A stretch of 64,000 bases of DNA from JAZRUY01 sp045598845 (GCA_045598845.1 JAZRUY010000034.1:1-64000), one strand, 5' to 3'. Numbered from the stretch's first letter, positions 42,913-52,643 are shown. A program made the numbers and translations. Notes: a model not told the origin generated them from the letters alone.

Positions 42913-43319
42913 TTTTTATGAAACCGTACAGATAAATGTATTTAGGCGTTTTTATTGCAAGTCTGATTTGCAAATTTAAAATCATGATAAACCGCGTATC
43001 CGCTGAATTCATCCTGAATATTCTGCAAGATCGGAGAATAGCCGGATCCTGCGTAAACGCGGATTTTATGGCGTACAATCCTCGCGCGCGATCGTGCCCG
43101 GTGATCGCGCCTGACGATCGCGCGTTGGCGGCGGAAAAACCCTGTTCATCCGTATTGCGCTTAAAAAATCCGCGGAAAATCAGACCTCCGGTGTTTCATC
43201 CGGGGCGCCTGCGGTTCTTGCATCCCGGCAAGGAGGAGTATATATTACGGGGTTATGTAACAGTATACTGCTGAGGCCGGTAACGGCCCGCGGACAACAG
43301 AACCACTGAGAGGAATGCT
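42913..43319. other. Intergenic region with inverted repeat and promoter, no gene seen
   Basis: This 407-base stretch holds no convincing coding frame; the longest plus frame (42936-43274) has no ribosome site and unusual composition. It contains a perfect 10-bp inverted repeat CGCGCGATCG (43085-43094) / CGATCGCGCG (43115-43124), with a further GATCGCGC (43103-43110) between the arms. A promoter lies at 43218-43246. Confidence 0.6.
43218..43246 (+). promoter_or_regulatory. Promoter for acyltransferase-lptD-hldD-rsmB
   Basis: TTGCAT (43218-43223) and TATATT (43241-43246) are separated by 17 bases, 74 bases before ATG 43320. Confidence 0.65.
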
Positions 43320-44141
43320 ATGCCTCCGTTCCGTGAAACGCATATTTTCACCGGGGATTCCTACGATACTCCCGCCGATGCTCCGAAATCACTGCTTTTC
43401 CGGCTGCTGCTGAAATCCCGCTGGTATTTTTACGCCCGCAATTTCCACATTTTCTACCGCACCGGTAAATTCGGTCTGCGCGGCGAGCTGACCAAAGAGC
43501 GGCAGATCGCCTACTCCAACCGCAATGTGACTCTGGTGGAGGAGTGCGGCGGGCATATCCATGTGCGCGGCATGGATAACCTCCGTTCCTCCGCCGGCGA
43601 ACCGGTGGTTTTCATCGGCAATCACATGAGTCTGCTGGAAACCGCGCTGATGCACGCGCTGATCCGGGAATATTTCGACTTCACTTTCGTGGTCAAGAAG
43701 CAACTGACCGAAATCCCGTTTTTCAAGGGCATTATGCGGTCGATGAACGCCATCGCGGTGGGGAGGAGCAATCCGCGCGATGATCTACGGGCGGTGATGG
43801 ACGAGGGGAAAAAACATATTGACGCCGGTCATTCGGTCGTGATTTTCCCCCAGCATACCCGGAGCGCGGTGTTCGACCCGTCCAAGTTCAATACCATCGG
43901 AGTCAAGCTGGCGAAGCACTGCGGAGTCCGGGTGATTCCTTTCGCCTTGAAAACCGATTTTCTGGAAACCGGCAAAGTGCTTCGCGATTTGGGTCCGGTT
44001 CACCCGGAGCGCGATGTCTGGTTCGAATTCGGCGCTCCGCAGACCGTGGAGGGCAACGGTCAGGAGTTGCAGCGCCGTATTATCGACTTTATTTCCGGCC
44101 GGCTGGCGGTCTGGCAGGGCGGGGAGGAATCCGGCAGGTGA
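43320..44141 (+). CDS. PlsC-like 1-acyl-glycerol-3-phosphate acyltransferase family protein
   Basis: The 273-residue protein has the acyltransferase motif H-x4-E in FIGNHMSLLET (the usual motif is H-x4-D), followed by KKQLTEIPFFKGIM, VVIFPQHTRS (motif III) and VRVIPFALKTDF (motif IV). The group transfers acyl chains to lysophosphatidic acid or to other envelope lipids. AGAGGA precedes ATG 43320. The next gene, lptD, starts at a GTG that overlaps its stop codon. The Glu in place of Asp is a small deviation; the acceptor may not be glycerol phosphate. Confidence 0.82.
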   Translation: MPPFRETHIFTGDSYDTPADAPKSLLFRLLLKSRWYFYARNFHIFYRTGKFGLRGELTKERQIAYSNRNVTLVEECGGHIHVRGMDNLRSSAGEPVVFIGNHMSLLETALMHALIREYFDFTFVVKKQLTEIPFFKGIMRSMNAIAVGRSNPRDDLRAVMDEGKKHIDAGHSVVIFPQHTRSAVFDPSKFNTIGVKLAKHCGVRVIPFALKTDFLETGKVLRDLGPVHPERDVWFEFGAPQTVEGNGQELQRRIIDFISGRLAVWQGGEESGR

Positions 44142-46792
44142 GGTTTTTCCGTACATTCATTATGCTGCCGGCGGTGTTCGCCGCCGGGATTGCCTTGTAC
44201 GGCGGGGATGTGGTTACCGAAGCCGCGGATAATGAGGTCAGTCCGGATAATTTCAGCGAACTGCGCGCCGATGAATTCAATGTGGTCGGCGATAATATCG
44301 TGGTGAGCGGCAATGTTTATCTGCCGCTGGAAGACGACATGGAGCTTTTCGCCGACCGCGCGGTGGTGAATGTCAGCAACCGCGATATCGAGGCGAGCGG
44401 GCATATCCGGCTCTACCGCTGGTCGGAGGTCAGCGGAAAGGTGGAAACGGATCAGCTTGCCAGGTTGCAGAAGGAAAACGACTGCCGGTTGAGCGTGGAG
44501 GCGGTGGAAGGCGATATCTGGGGCGGGCGCAAAGTGTCGGTTTCGGCGCGCTGCTGCAACGAAAGGGTCACCGCCGACCGTTTCACCGGCAACCTGCTCT
44601 CCAGGTATTTTACTTTCGAGAATGCGAAATTCGCTTTCAGGAATTTTGTGGCGACCGCGGAATTCGCCGAACGGATGCCGGACGGTGTCATCAATGCCTC
44701 CAACGCTGAAATCAGCGGCTGCGAATATCTGGTGAGCAACAACGCCCATTATTCCATCGGCTGCACCAGCGCCACCTTGTCGCCGCCTCCTCCTCCGTCC
44801 GGAGACAGCGCCATCAACAAGGATGCGGGGGAATACAGCGTGCTGATGACCAACAGCACTTTAAGGATTTACGGTATCCCGCTGGCATGGCTGCCGGTGG
44901 TCTATAAACCGAAGGACGAATCGCTGCGTCTGTTCCAGATGCAGCTGGGCAGCAGCAGCGATTACGGTTTCTTTATCCGGCTCTCCAAGAAGTTCAAACT
45001 TTCCGATTATCCCCAGGCGTCCGTGCGTCTGCTGGGTGATTATTTCGATTCACGCGGTTTCGGATACGGTATCTCCGGCAAGGTTGAGACGGACAATTCC
45101 GTCACCAGCGTGTTCGCCTACACGATACGCGACCGCAACAGTGATGAAAACGACGAGTACAGCAAATACCGCATCGATGTACCTTACAACCGCTACGATT
45201 TCCGCATCAGCAACCTCACGCATATTACTCCCCGGCTGGATTTCCGCGGAGTGTTCGAGTTGCAGAGTGATCCGTATGTGACACGCGATTTCTTTGAAGA
45301 CCGCTATAACGGCGATCCGCAGCCCGCCACCTACGCTTCGCTGGAATATCAGTTCGACCATTTCTCGGCTTCGCTCTATGTGCGGCCGCGGGTGAACAGT
45401 TTTTATACTACCGTGCAGCGGCTGCCGGAATTCAAACTGGAAATTCCCCGTCAGGAACTCTTCGGCACCAATGTCTACTATCAGGGCGATCTGTCGCTCG
45501 CCTATCTGAAGATGTCGTGGCTGGACTATGACCAGCCGCCGGAGAACGAATTGTTCAAGTTGACGGATTACAGTACTTTCCGGGTGGACACCACTCATTT
45601 CCTGTACTACCCGATCCGGCTCGGATGGCTTAATATCGTTCCCCGGGCCGGTGTGAAAATGGTCGGCTACAGCAACAGCAGTTCGGAGCCGTTGTCCCCT
45701 GAGGAACTCGCAACTTTGCTTAAAGCGGCGGATCCGCAGGGAAAAGGATTGTACGAGGTGAAGAACTACAACGAGAGCGGTCACGGCAAATTCCGGTTTC
45801 TCGGAGAAATCGGGGTGGAGGCGTCCACCAAGATCCACAACACCTGGCACGATCTGCGCAGTTACTGGCTGCAGATTGACGGGTTGCGCCATGTGCTGCA
45901 GCCGTATATCAATTACACTCTGATCGCCGCATCCGATTCTCCGGATGAAATTCTCTATTTCGATGATGTGGACCGGCTGGACGATGCCCACTTCATCCGC
46001 ATCGGCATGCACAACCGGCTGGAAACCCGCAGCGGGGATAAGATCAAATCACTTTTTTCCATGGAGAACTTCTGGGATTTCTACATGGACAGCGATGACC
46101 GGGTCCGCAACAGCCATATCGGTAATATCGGCACCGTGCTGAAAGCGAATCTGATTAAGGATGTCACTCTGAGCGCCGATATACTCATAGACCCGGCCAA
46201 TGCCAACGGTCCTATTCCGGAAACGATGCGCAACGGCCGCTCCGCCGGTTATCCCGGTCTGGACTGCGACTGGATAAACCGCTTGAATGTGTCTCTTGAT
46301 TATACGCCGGCAACGGACTGGAAATTCAATCTCTCCTATACCTACAACCGCAATTACAACAGCCGCTACGCTTATTCCATGGGGTCGTCGATGACCCAGA
46401 TCGATTCCGGTTCGTTGTTCAATAAATTCTTTGACGAGCGCACCGATCAGCTCAGTTTTTCGGTAGGGTTGCCGATAACCCCGGATCACCGCACTTTGGC
46501 AAGTTACCGGCTTTCCTACGATTTTCTGGACGGCCGGTGCAAGACGCAGGAATTCCAGCTGATCCGCCGGTTCCACTGTGTCGAGTTGTCGGCCGGTCTG
46601 AAACTGGAGTTCAAGAAACGAAACTCCCCTCGCAAGGGGTACACTCTGGAGGACGACTGGATGTTCCAGGTCAATTTTCTCGGCATGCAGATGCCGGCCG
46701 GCAGCGGATCCCCGGCATTGGCGGAAATCGACCGGGAGATGTCCGGCTCGGCGGCCGGCAAAGTGAATATTTGGAAAACCGATACCGACTGA
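44138..46792 (+). CDS. lptD: LPS-assembly outer-membrane protein LptD
   Basis: The 884-residue protein begins at GTG 44138 with a signal peptide and then an OstA/LptA-like periplasmic domain (LRADEFNVVGDNIVVSGNVY, residues about 40-120, and DIEASGHIRLYRW). The large C-terminal part has the alternating pattern of a beta-barrel, ending near LEDDWMFQVNFLGMQMP. LptD inserts LPS into the outer leaflet with LptE. GGAGG lies about 10 bases upstream and the start overlaps the acyltransferase stop. It is somewhat longer than E. coli LptD (784). Confidence 0.88.
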   Translation: MRFFRTFIMLPAVFAAGIALYGGDVVTEAADNEVSPDNFSELRADEFNVVGDNIVVSGNVYLPLEDDMELFADRAVVNVSNRDIEASGHIRLYRWSEVSGKVETDQLARLQKENDCRLSVEAVEGDIWGGRKVSVSARCCNERVTADRFTGNLLSRYFTFENAKFAFRNFVATAEFAERMPDGVINASNAEISGCEYLVSNNAHYSIGCTSATLSPPPPPSGDSAINKDAGEYSVLMTNSTLRIYGIPLAWLPVVYKPKDESLRLFQMQLGSSSDYGFFIRLSKKFKLSDYPQASVRLLGDYFDSRGFGYGISGKVETDNSVTSVFAYTIRDRNSDENDEYSKYRIDVPYNRYDFRISNLTHITPRLDFRGVFELQSDPYVTRDFFEDRYNGDPQPATYASLEYQFDHFSASLYVRPRVNSFYTTVQRLPEFKLEIPRQELFGTNVYYQGDLSLAYLKMSWLDYDQPPENELFKLTDYSTFRVDTTHFLYYPIRLGWLNIVPRAGVKMVGYSNSSSEPLSPEELATLLKAADPQGKGLYEVKNYNESGHGKFRFLGEIGVEASTKIHNTWHDLRSYWLQIDGLRHVLQPYINYTLIAASDSPDEILYFDDVDRLDDAHFIRIGMHNRLETRSGDKIKSLFSMENFWDFYMDSDDRVRNSHIGNIGTVLKANLIKDVTLSADILIDPANANGPIPETMRNGRSAGYPGLDCDWINRLNVSLDYTPATDWKFNLSYTYNRNYNSRYAYSMGSSMTQIDSGSLFNKFFDERTDQLSFSVGLPITPDHRTLASYRLSYDFLDGRCKTQEFQLIRRFHCVELSAGLKLEFKKRNSPRKGYTLEDDWMFQVNFLGMQMPAGSGSPALAEIDREMSGSAAGKVNIWKTDTD

Positions 46793-46826
46793 TTTGTTGA
46801 ATTAAAATAATCTGCGGAGATTTGCC

Positions 46827-47813
46827 ATGTACATTGTAACAGGAGGAGCCGGGCTCATCGGCAGTACGGTGATTTGGGCGCTTAACCGGCGCGGGATCGA
46901 TGATATTCTGGCGGTTGACCACTTGGGGGCGGTTACCGACAAGTGGAAGAATCTGGTGCCGCTGCGTTTTTCCGACTATCTGGAAAAGGACGATTTCCGG
47001 GCAAAACTTGCCGCCGGATATTTCACCGGCAAGGATATCGAAGGGGTGATTCATCTCGGCGCCTGCTCCTCTACCACCGAAAAGGATGCCGGCTATCTGG
47101 TCGATAATAATTTCCGCGCCACTTGCGAACTCGCCGAGTTCTGCGCCGGCCGCCGTATCCGCTTTGTCTATGCGTCGAGTTGCGCCACCTACGGCGACGG
47201 TTCCGAAGGTTATCTCGATGACGAGAATATAATCGGACGGCTCCGCCCGTTGAATATGTACGGCTACAGCAAGCAGATGTTCGATCTGTGGGCGCTGCGG
47301 CGCGGTATGCTCGGCAGTATCACCGGCTGTAAATTCTCCAATATTTACGGTCCTAACGAGCGTCACAAGGGCGGTATGCGCAGCATGGTGCTGCGGGCCT
47401 TCGAGCAGATTACCGCATCCGGCAAGGTTTCTCTGTTCCGTTCACTTCGTCCGGAGTACCGCGACGGTGAGCAGAAACGGGATTTCCTGTATGTTAAAGA
47501 TGCCGCCGACATGGTGCTTTATCTGTTCGGCCGCGAGAATGCCGGCGGGTTGTACAACATCGGCAGCGGCAAGGCGGAAACCTGGAACGCCCTTGCGGCG
47601 GCGGTGTTCCGGGCATTGGATAAAAATCCGGTTATTGAATATATCGATATGCCGGAATACCTGCGCGGCCGTTATCAGTACTACACCTGCGCGGAGACCG
47701 GTAAAATCCGCGCGCTGGGGTATAGCCGGGAGCCGCTGCCGCTGGCGGATGCCGTGTCCGACTGCGTGAAAAATTACCTGCTTCCGGATAAATTCCTCGG
47801 CGATGAAAAATAA
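46827..47813 (+). CDS. hldD: ADP-L-glycero-D-manno-heptose-6-epimerase
   Basis: The 328-residue short-chain dehydrogenase-like epimerase begins MYIVTGGAGLIGSTVIWALN. It has the HldD-specific features DHLGAVTDKWKNL, HLGACSSTTEKD, YASSCATYGDG, YGYSKQMFD (catalytic Tyr and Lys), CKFSNIYGPNERHKGGM and QKRDFLYVKD. It makes the L,D-heptose donor for LPS inner core, completing the route begun by GmhA. It overlaps rsmB by 11 bases. Confidence 0.96.
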   Translation: MYIVTGGAGLIGSTVIWALNRRGIDDILAVDHLGAVTDKWKNLVPLRFSDYLEKDDFRAKLAAGYFTGKDIEGVIHLGACSSTTEKDAGYLVDNNFRATCELAEFCAGRRIRFVYASSCATYGDGSEGYLDDENIIGRLRPLNMYGYSKQMFDLWALRRGMLGSITGCKFSNIYGPNERHKGGMRSMVLRAFEQITASGKVSLFRSLRPEYRDGEQKRDFLYVKDAADMVLYLFGRENAGGLYNIGSGKAETWNALAAAVFRALDKNPVIEYIDMPEYLRGRYQYYTCAETGKIRALGYSREPLPLADAVSDCVKNYLLPDKFLGDEK

Positions 47814-49026
47814 TCCCGGCGGCACGTCCGGCCGGATTATAACCGCGGTATGGCGCGGTGTGGCGGCGGTGGAAAGCGGGCGGACCGGTTTGGACGATTA
47901 CCTGGATTCCGCCGCCGTGCCGCCGGAGATTAGGCGCAGTGCGGAAAGCGCGCTGTTTTTGTATTATCGCAACAAATGTTTCGTTGACGGAATCATCCGC
48001 CGTTACTGCCGTTCCGCTCCGTCTCCGGATCTGCGTGCTTTTCTTGCCGCCGCTCTCACGCAGCAGTTTTTTCAAAGCGGTATTGCTCCTCAATCGGCCG
48101 CCAATGTGGCGGTTGAAACCGCAAAAACACACTTCTCCGCCGGAGCGGTGAAATTTGTCAATGCGCTGCTGCGGCGCGGAATGCGCGAAATGCCGCGGCC
48201 GCCGGAACCGCGGCCGCCGGAAACAATACTGCCTCCGGCCGTATTGCGGCGGTGGCGGCGGAATTTCGGAGAGGATATCTGTGCCTCGCTGGCGGATTTG
48301 TATTTGCGTCAGCCTCCGTTTACTTTCCGTATGATTGCACCGGAAAATTTACCAGGCGGATGTGAGCCCGTCGCCGGGTTCGGTCCGTTCCGGTTCGGCA
48401 CCGGAGAACCTGCCGCGGTTTTGAATTCCGCCGGTTTTGCGGCCGGCGGAATATATATTCAGGATCCCGCCGCTTCACTGGCCCCGTCGCTGGCTGTCTG
48501 CGGCACATCGCCGGGAAGGATTCTGGATATGTGCGCTGCTCCTGGCGGCAAAACCCTGATGCTGCACGAGTTGTTTCCATCCGCTTCTCTGACCGCGGCG
48601 GACCGTTCGGCTGCACGGCAGAAACTCACGGCGGAAAATTTGTCCCGCCGGAATATCGCCGCGGAAATCATCGCTGCGACTCCGGAGCAATTGACGGGAA
48701 GTTTTGATTTGGTACTGGCGGATGTGCCTTGTTCCAATACCGGAGTATTCCGTCACCGTCCTGATGCCCTGTGGCGGTTTTCCGAATCCGCCTTACGGGA
48801 TTTGCTGCCGGTTCAGAAACGGATTTTGAACCGCGCCGCCGAGTTGACGGAACCTGGCGGAGTATTGATTTACAGCACTTGCTCCATCGAGCCGGAAGAG
48901 AATACGGAAACCGCCGGGATTTTTATGGAATCACATCCGGAATTCACGCTGATTTCCGAACGTCGGCTGATGCCGGCGGAATCCGGTGACGGCGCTTATG
49001 CCGTTTGCTGGATGAAAAACCGGTGA
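47803..49026 (+). CDS. rsmB: 16S rRNA (cytosine-5) methyltransferase RsmB-like
   Basis: The 407-residue protein has an N-terminal NusB-like helical domain (about residues 1-130) and a SAM domain with DMCAAPGGKTLMLHEL, ADVPCSNTGVFRHRPD (first catalytic Cys) and YSTCSIEPEENTE (second Cys). RsmB makes m5C967 in 16S rRNA. Length is close to E. coli RsmB (429). Its stop lies inside an 11-bp inverted repeat (49019-49050). Confidence 0.92.
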   Translation: MKNNPGGTSGRIITAVWRGVAAVESGRTGLDDYLDSAAVPPEIRRSAESALFLYYRNKCFVDGIIRRYCRSAPSPDLRAFLAAALTQQFFQSGIAPQSAANVAVETAKTHFSAGAVKFVNALLRRGMREMPRPPEPRPPETILPPAVLRRWRRNFGEDICASLADLYLRQPPFTFRMIAPENLPGGCEPVAGFGPFRFGTGEPAAVLNSAGFAAGGIYIQDPAASLAPSLAVCGTSPGRILDMCAAPGGKTLMLHELFPSASLTAADRSAARQKLTAENLSRRNIAAEIIAATPEQLTGSFDLVLADVPCSNTGVFRHRPDALWRFSESALRDLLPVQKRILNRAAELTEPGGVLIYSTCSIEPEENTETAGIFMESHPEFTLISERRLMPAESGDGAYAVCWMKNR

Positions 49027-49050
49027 TAACGTAGACGCATTATCACCGGT
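49019..49050. terminator. Inverted repeat between convergent rsmB and ntpK
   Basis: ACCGGTGATAA (49019-49029) pairs with TTATCACCGGT (49040-49050). It overlaps the rsmB stop and has no T-run on either side, so it may be a factor-independent pause or a weak bidirectional terminator. Confidence 0.45.
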
Positions 49051-49077
49051 CCGCTGCCGTAAAACATTCGGAAGTTT

Positions 49078-49536
49078 TTACAGTGCGAAAAGTGAGAAAA
49101 TCAAGGCGAAAATCGCACAGGTTTCCACCACTCCCACCACGATAATGTAATTGCTGAAACCTTTACCGGTTTCCGCCAGCGCATTGGCTCCCGCCGCCGC
49201 CGCCTTGCCCTGGAATATCGCCGACACCAGCAACGCGATGCCGCAGAGGATGCCGATCATTATGTAGGCCGGCCAGTTTGGCGCCGCCTCGGTTGCTTTG
49301 CCGTTGATGAAGATCAGCATGATCAGTCCGTAAATCGTCTGAGTCAGAGGCGCGCCGGCGAACGATACCAGCAGGAAAGACGCGGGTTTGTCCTGCAGAT
49401 AACATTTTTTCCATGCGCCGATGGAAGCGGAACCGGCAATACCGACGCCGATAGCGGAGCCGACCGCTCCCAGCGCAACCGCGAAATATCCGCCGACCTT
49501 GGCCAGTGCCGTCATCAGTTCAGTACTCTCAATCAT
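49078..49536 (-). CDS. ntpK: V-type ATPase subunit K (membrane rotor)
   Basis: The 152-residue protein has four membrane helices in two similar hairpins. The ion-binding ligands known from the Enterococcus hirae Na+-ATPase rotor are present: Thr65-Gln66 in PLTQTIYG, Gln109 in FQGKAAAAG and Glu138 in VGVVETCAIF, matching Thr64, Gln65, Gln110 and Glu139 there. The pattern suggests Na+ rather than H+ coupling. GGAG precedes ATG 49536, and the gene follows subunit I by 2 bases. No A, B, D, E or C subunits are in the window. Confidence 0.92.
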   Translation of the reverse strand: MIESTELMTALAKVGGYFAVALGAVGSAIGVGIAGSASIGAWKKCYLQDKPASFLLVSFAGAPLTQTIYGLIMLIFINGKATEAAPNWPAYIMIGILCGIALLVSAIFQGKAAAAGANALAETGKGFSNYIIVVGVVETCAIFALIFSLFAL

Positions 49537-49538
49537 GA

Positions 49539-51347
49539 TTATTTCTCCTTTTTCTGTTTGCCGCCGGCAAACGGTTTATATTCACATCCTCCCCATCGCA
49601 ATCCTGCATGGTTGGAAAATTCCAGAGTGTTCAGCCGGATTCCGTGTACCAGTACGCTCATTGCGCAAAGAATAATATTCAGCCCGTGCCCCAGCACTAC
49701 CACCAGCACACCGAACACCGCCGCCAGCCAGCCGAGTCCGCAGAGATCGCGCCCCATGCCGTTTATGCTTACGGCGATATAATATCCGGCCATGCCGACG
49801 GCGAACAGCCGGATGTAACTCAGCACATCGACAAAACTGTTGATGACATTGGACGGAAACTGAAAAACATCAGCGATATTGCGCCAGTTGACATCGAATA
49901 TCATTACGAGAAGCAATCCGGTACCGTACAGCCAGTACATATATGTTGGAAAATCTCCGGGATAGACCAGCAACCGCTCGGTAAGAAAGAAATTGCCCCA
50001 TAATATCAGCATCCAGCCGAGATTGCGGAGAACACAGCGTAAATTGCCGGCGGCTACCGCCTGCCATATATGCCCCAGAGAAAGTTGCCCGGCCGCCAGC
50101 AGAAAACAGAAAAACTGGGTGTTGCGGTCTTTCATGGCATCGATGGCCAGCGCCGGTATTTGCGCCCAGCGCAGAAAATCCGGCGCGGTGCCGAATATGT
50201 TTCCGGTAAACAGCCCCCACAGCGTAGTGGCGATACCTAATATCAGAAACAGACGCACCGGCAATGCCGCCGCCGGCCGGTTGCGGTACCGGCATAATGC
50301 CGCGACCGCCGCCGCGGTCATCAGCAGCCCGTACCCGCCGTCTCCGATAATAATCGCGGTGAATACGGTAAAAAACAGCAGAAATCCGGTAGAAACATCA
50401 ATTTCATCATATCCGGGGGCTATGCCGAGAAATTTAAACAGCGGCTGTATTGCGCGGGTGAATTTTCCCAATTTCAGCAAGGTCGGGACCCGGTCGTCCG
50501 GCGCCGGATCTTCCACCAGCAACCCCCAGCCGCATGCGGCGGCCGCATTTTCCAGCCGCGGTAATTCCGGTACCGGCACAAATCCGGTGAGGGAGGCTAT
50601 GGTTCCCTGCTTGTACAGAGCCTCGCCGGCCAGAGCGAATTCATATTCCGATTCCAATGCGGCGATATGGGCTTTCATTGCCGGCAATGCGGCAAGCATT
50701 CCGGAAAGTTTTTCATCGGTATCGTTCAGTTCCGCTTCCAGGCTGTTCAGTTTCCGGCGCAATTCCGCCGGATTATCCTCGTCTTTGAGCGGAAAATCCG
50801 GTATAGCGATATCCTTGGGGAACCCGGCGTCTGAAAGCATGGCGAAAAATATTTTGCCGTCTTTTTCACTGATTTTTTCAACGGCGATGCCGTCTATGGC
50901 TTCCAGCCGGTGTAAATCGCTTTCCGTTCCGCGGCATAATTTGAAATCTATGCCGGACCGGCGCAAGTGTTCCAAGTCCGCCCGGTCAAAATCTCCCCAC
51001 GGTTCCAGACGGTCGAGATTTTTTCGTATGCCGGCGATGTCACCGGTCAGGCGGTCGCGCAAATCCATCATGGCGGCGGCATCGATTTCTTTCATCGCTG
51101 TATCAATCCGGTTCCAATCCGCCTGCTGCCGCGGGGATGACGGAACCACGGTGTTTTGCATCCGCTCCAGTCTCCGTACGGTAACGGAAACCTGATTGAG
51201 CAAATCCCCTGCGCGCGAGGCATCTCCGTTGCGGACCGGTCTGATTTGCTCCAGGTGCATTATTCCGAGATCGCGCAGGGAATGCAGTGCCGGTATCCGC
51301 TCTGATTCCAGCATCAGCAAAGTTACTTTTTTCATTGGGACTATCAT
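49539..51347 (-). CDS. ntpI: V-type ATPase subunit I (a-type)
   Basis: The 602-residue protein starts MIVPMKKVTLLMLES. The soluble N-terminal half has coiled coils (about residues 85-130 and 205-260). The membrane half (about residues 330-590) contains GGYGLLMTAAAVAALC and LSYIRLFAVGMAGYYIAVSI, where the essential Arg of the stator half-channel sits. It forms the stationary membrane path next to subunit K. proA lies 21 bases upstream, so this pair is detached from the catalytic subunits. Confidence 0.92.
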   Translation of the reverse strand: MIVPMKKVTLLMLESERIPALHSLRDLGIMHLEQIRPVRNGDASRAGDLLNQVSVTVRRLERMQNTVVPSSPRQQADWNRIDTAMKEIDAAAMMDLRDRLTGDIAGIRKNLDRLEPWGDFDRADLEHLRRSGIDFKLCRGTESDLHRLEAIDGIAVEKISEKDGKIFFAMLSDAGFPKDIAIPDFPLKDEDNPAELRRKLNSLEAELNDTDEKLSGMLAALPAMKAHIAALESEYEFALAGEALYKQGTIASLTGFVPVPELPRLENAAAACGWGLLVEDPAPDDRVPTLLKLGKFTRAIQPLFKFLGIAPGYDEIDVSTGFLLFFTVFTAIIIGDGGYGLLMTAAAVAALCRYRNRPAAALPVRLFLILGIATTLWGLFTGNIFGTAPDFLRWAQIPALAIDAMKDRNTQFFCFLLAAGQLSLGHIWQAVAAGNLRCVLRNLGWMLILWGNFFLTERLLVYPGDFPTYMYWLYGTGLLLVMIFDVNWRNIADVFQFPSNVINSFVDVLSYIRLFAVGMAGYYIAVSINGMGRDLCGLGWLAAVFGVLVVVLGHGLNIILCAMSVLVHGIRLNTLEFSNHAGLRWGGCEYKPFAGGKQKKEK

Positions 51348-51368
51348 AGCGAGACCAGCTTGTATTTC

Positions 51369-52643
51369 CTATCGGATTTGTCCTGCGCCGTACACCAGAT
51401 ATTTGTAACTGGTCAACTCGTCCGCTCCCATCGGCCCGCGGGCATGAAGTTTATCGGTGCTGATACCGATTTCAGCCCCCATGCCGAATTCTCCGCCATC
51501 GGTAAAACGGGTGGAGGCATTCCAATACAGCGTAGAGGAATCCACACCGGCGAAAAACCGGTCTCTTTCTTCTGTGTTTTCGGTGATTATTCCGTCACTG
51601 TGACGGGAACCGTACCGGTTGATGTGCTCAACCGCTTCATCAATGCCGCTTACGATTTTTACTGCCAGTTTAAAATCCAGATACTCCCTGAACCAGTCGT
51701 CTTCCGCGGCCGGCAGCGCTTCCGGACAGTAACGCCGGAATTCTTCGTCCGCATGCAGTTCCACTTTCCGGTCGCGCATAACTTTGCAAAACGGCGGAAT
51801 AAATTTTTCCGCACAGCCGCGGTCGATAAGCAGAGTTTCCAGCGCATTGCACACTCCGGGCCGTGAACATTTGGCATTTTCAACGATTTTTACCGCCATG
51901 GCTATATCGGCGGACGCGCCCGCATATAAGTGGCACACTCCTTTATAGTGTTTCAGCACCGGCATGGTGGCTTCCGCACAGACAAACCGGATAAGTCCTT
52001 CGCCGCCGCGCGGAATTATCACATCGATATAGCGGTCAAGTTTCAGCATGATTTTTACGGCGGAACGATCCGTCCACGGTACCAGTTGCACTGTTCCAGC
52101 CGGCATTCCGGTCGATTGCGCCGCCCGGTCGAGTATGTCCGCCAGTACGGAACAGGAACGGATGGCTTCACTGCCGCACCGCAGTATAACCGCGTTTCCG
52201 GCCTTAAGGCAGATCCCGGCGGCATCCGCGGTAACATTGGGGCGGGATTCGTATATAATCCCGATAACACCGAGCGGGACGGACTTTTTTATGATTTTCA
52301 ATCCGTTCGGGCGGTCGTGCGAAGCAAGTATTCTGCCAACGGGATCAGATTGAGCCGCTACTGTTTTTAAACCGTTCGCCATAGCGGAAATTCTTGCTTC
52401 GGAAAGAGACAGACGATCCAGCATTGCCGCCGATAATCCTGCCTGCCTGCCTGCTTCCATATCCGCGGCGTTGGCATCTAAGATCCGGCCGGAATTTGCT
52501 TCCAGATCCTCCGCCATACGCAGCAGAATTTTATTTTTACATTCCGGAGCCAGTACCGCCAGAGCGCGCGATGCAGCGAGAGCCCGTTCTCCCATCCTGA
52601 TCAAAATTCGCTCCATATCCTCAACGGCAACAGTATCGGTCAT
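51369..52643 (-). CDS. proA: Gamma-glutamyl phosphate reductase
   Basis: The 424-residue aldehyde-dehydrogenase-fold enzyme reduces gamma-glutamyl phosphate in proline synthesis. It shows KKSVPLGVIGIIYESRPNVT, CLKAGNAVILRCGSEA, the catalytic Cys in SRPGVCNALETLL and FTDGGEFGMGAEIGIST. The second ATG (52643) was chosen because GGAGG is 8 bases before it but only 2 bases before the first ATG (52649). proB is not in the window. Confidence 0.96.
   Translation of the reverse strand: MTDTVAVEDMERILIRMGERALAASRALAVLAPECKNKILLRMAEDLEANSGRILDANAADMEAGRQAGLSAAMLDRLSLSEARISAMANGLKTVAAQSDPVGRILASHDRPNGLKIIKKSVPLGVIGIIYESRPNVTADAAGICLKAGNAVILRCGSEAIRSCSVLADILDRAAQSTGMPAGTVQLVPWTDRSAVKIMLKLDRYIDVIIPRGGEGLIRFVCAEATMPVLKHYKGVCHLYAGASADIAMAVKIVENAKCSRPGVCNALETLLIDRGCAEKFIPPFCKVMRDRKVELHADEEFRRYCPEALPAAEDDWFREYLDFKLAVKIVSGIDEAVEHINRYGSRHSDGIITENTEERDRFFAGVDSSTLYWNASTRFTDGGEFGMGAEIGISTDKLHARGPMGADELTSYKYLVYGAGQIR

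Noticed and set aside
43085..43124. CRISPR-like or HIP1-type repeat array
   Set aside because: There are only three copies of a short core and no regular spacers, and the GCGATCGC octamer of HIP1 is not matched exactly.
42936..43274. 112-codon frame in the 42.9-43.3 kb gap
   Set aside because: There is no ribosome site, and it runs through the inverted repeat and the promoter of the next operon. The amino-acid pattern is not protein-like.
49993..51195. 400-codon plus-strand frame opposite ntpI
   Set aside because: It is a Ser-rich shadow; the minus strand encodes a clear V-ATPase subunit I.
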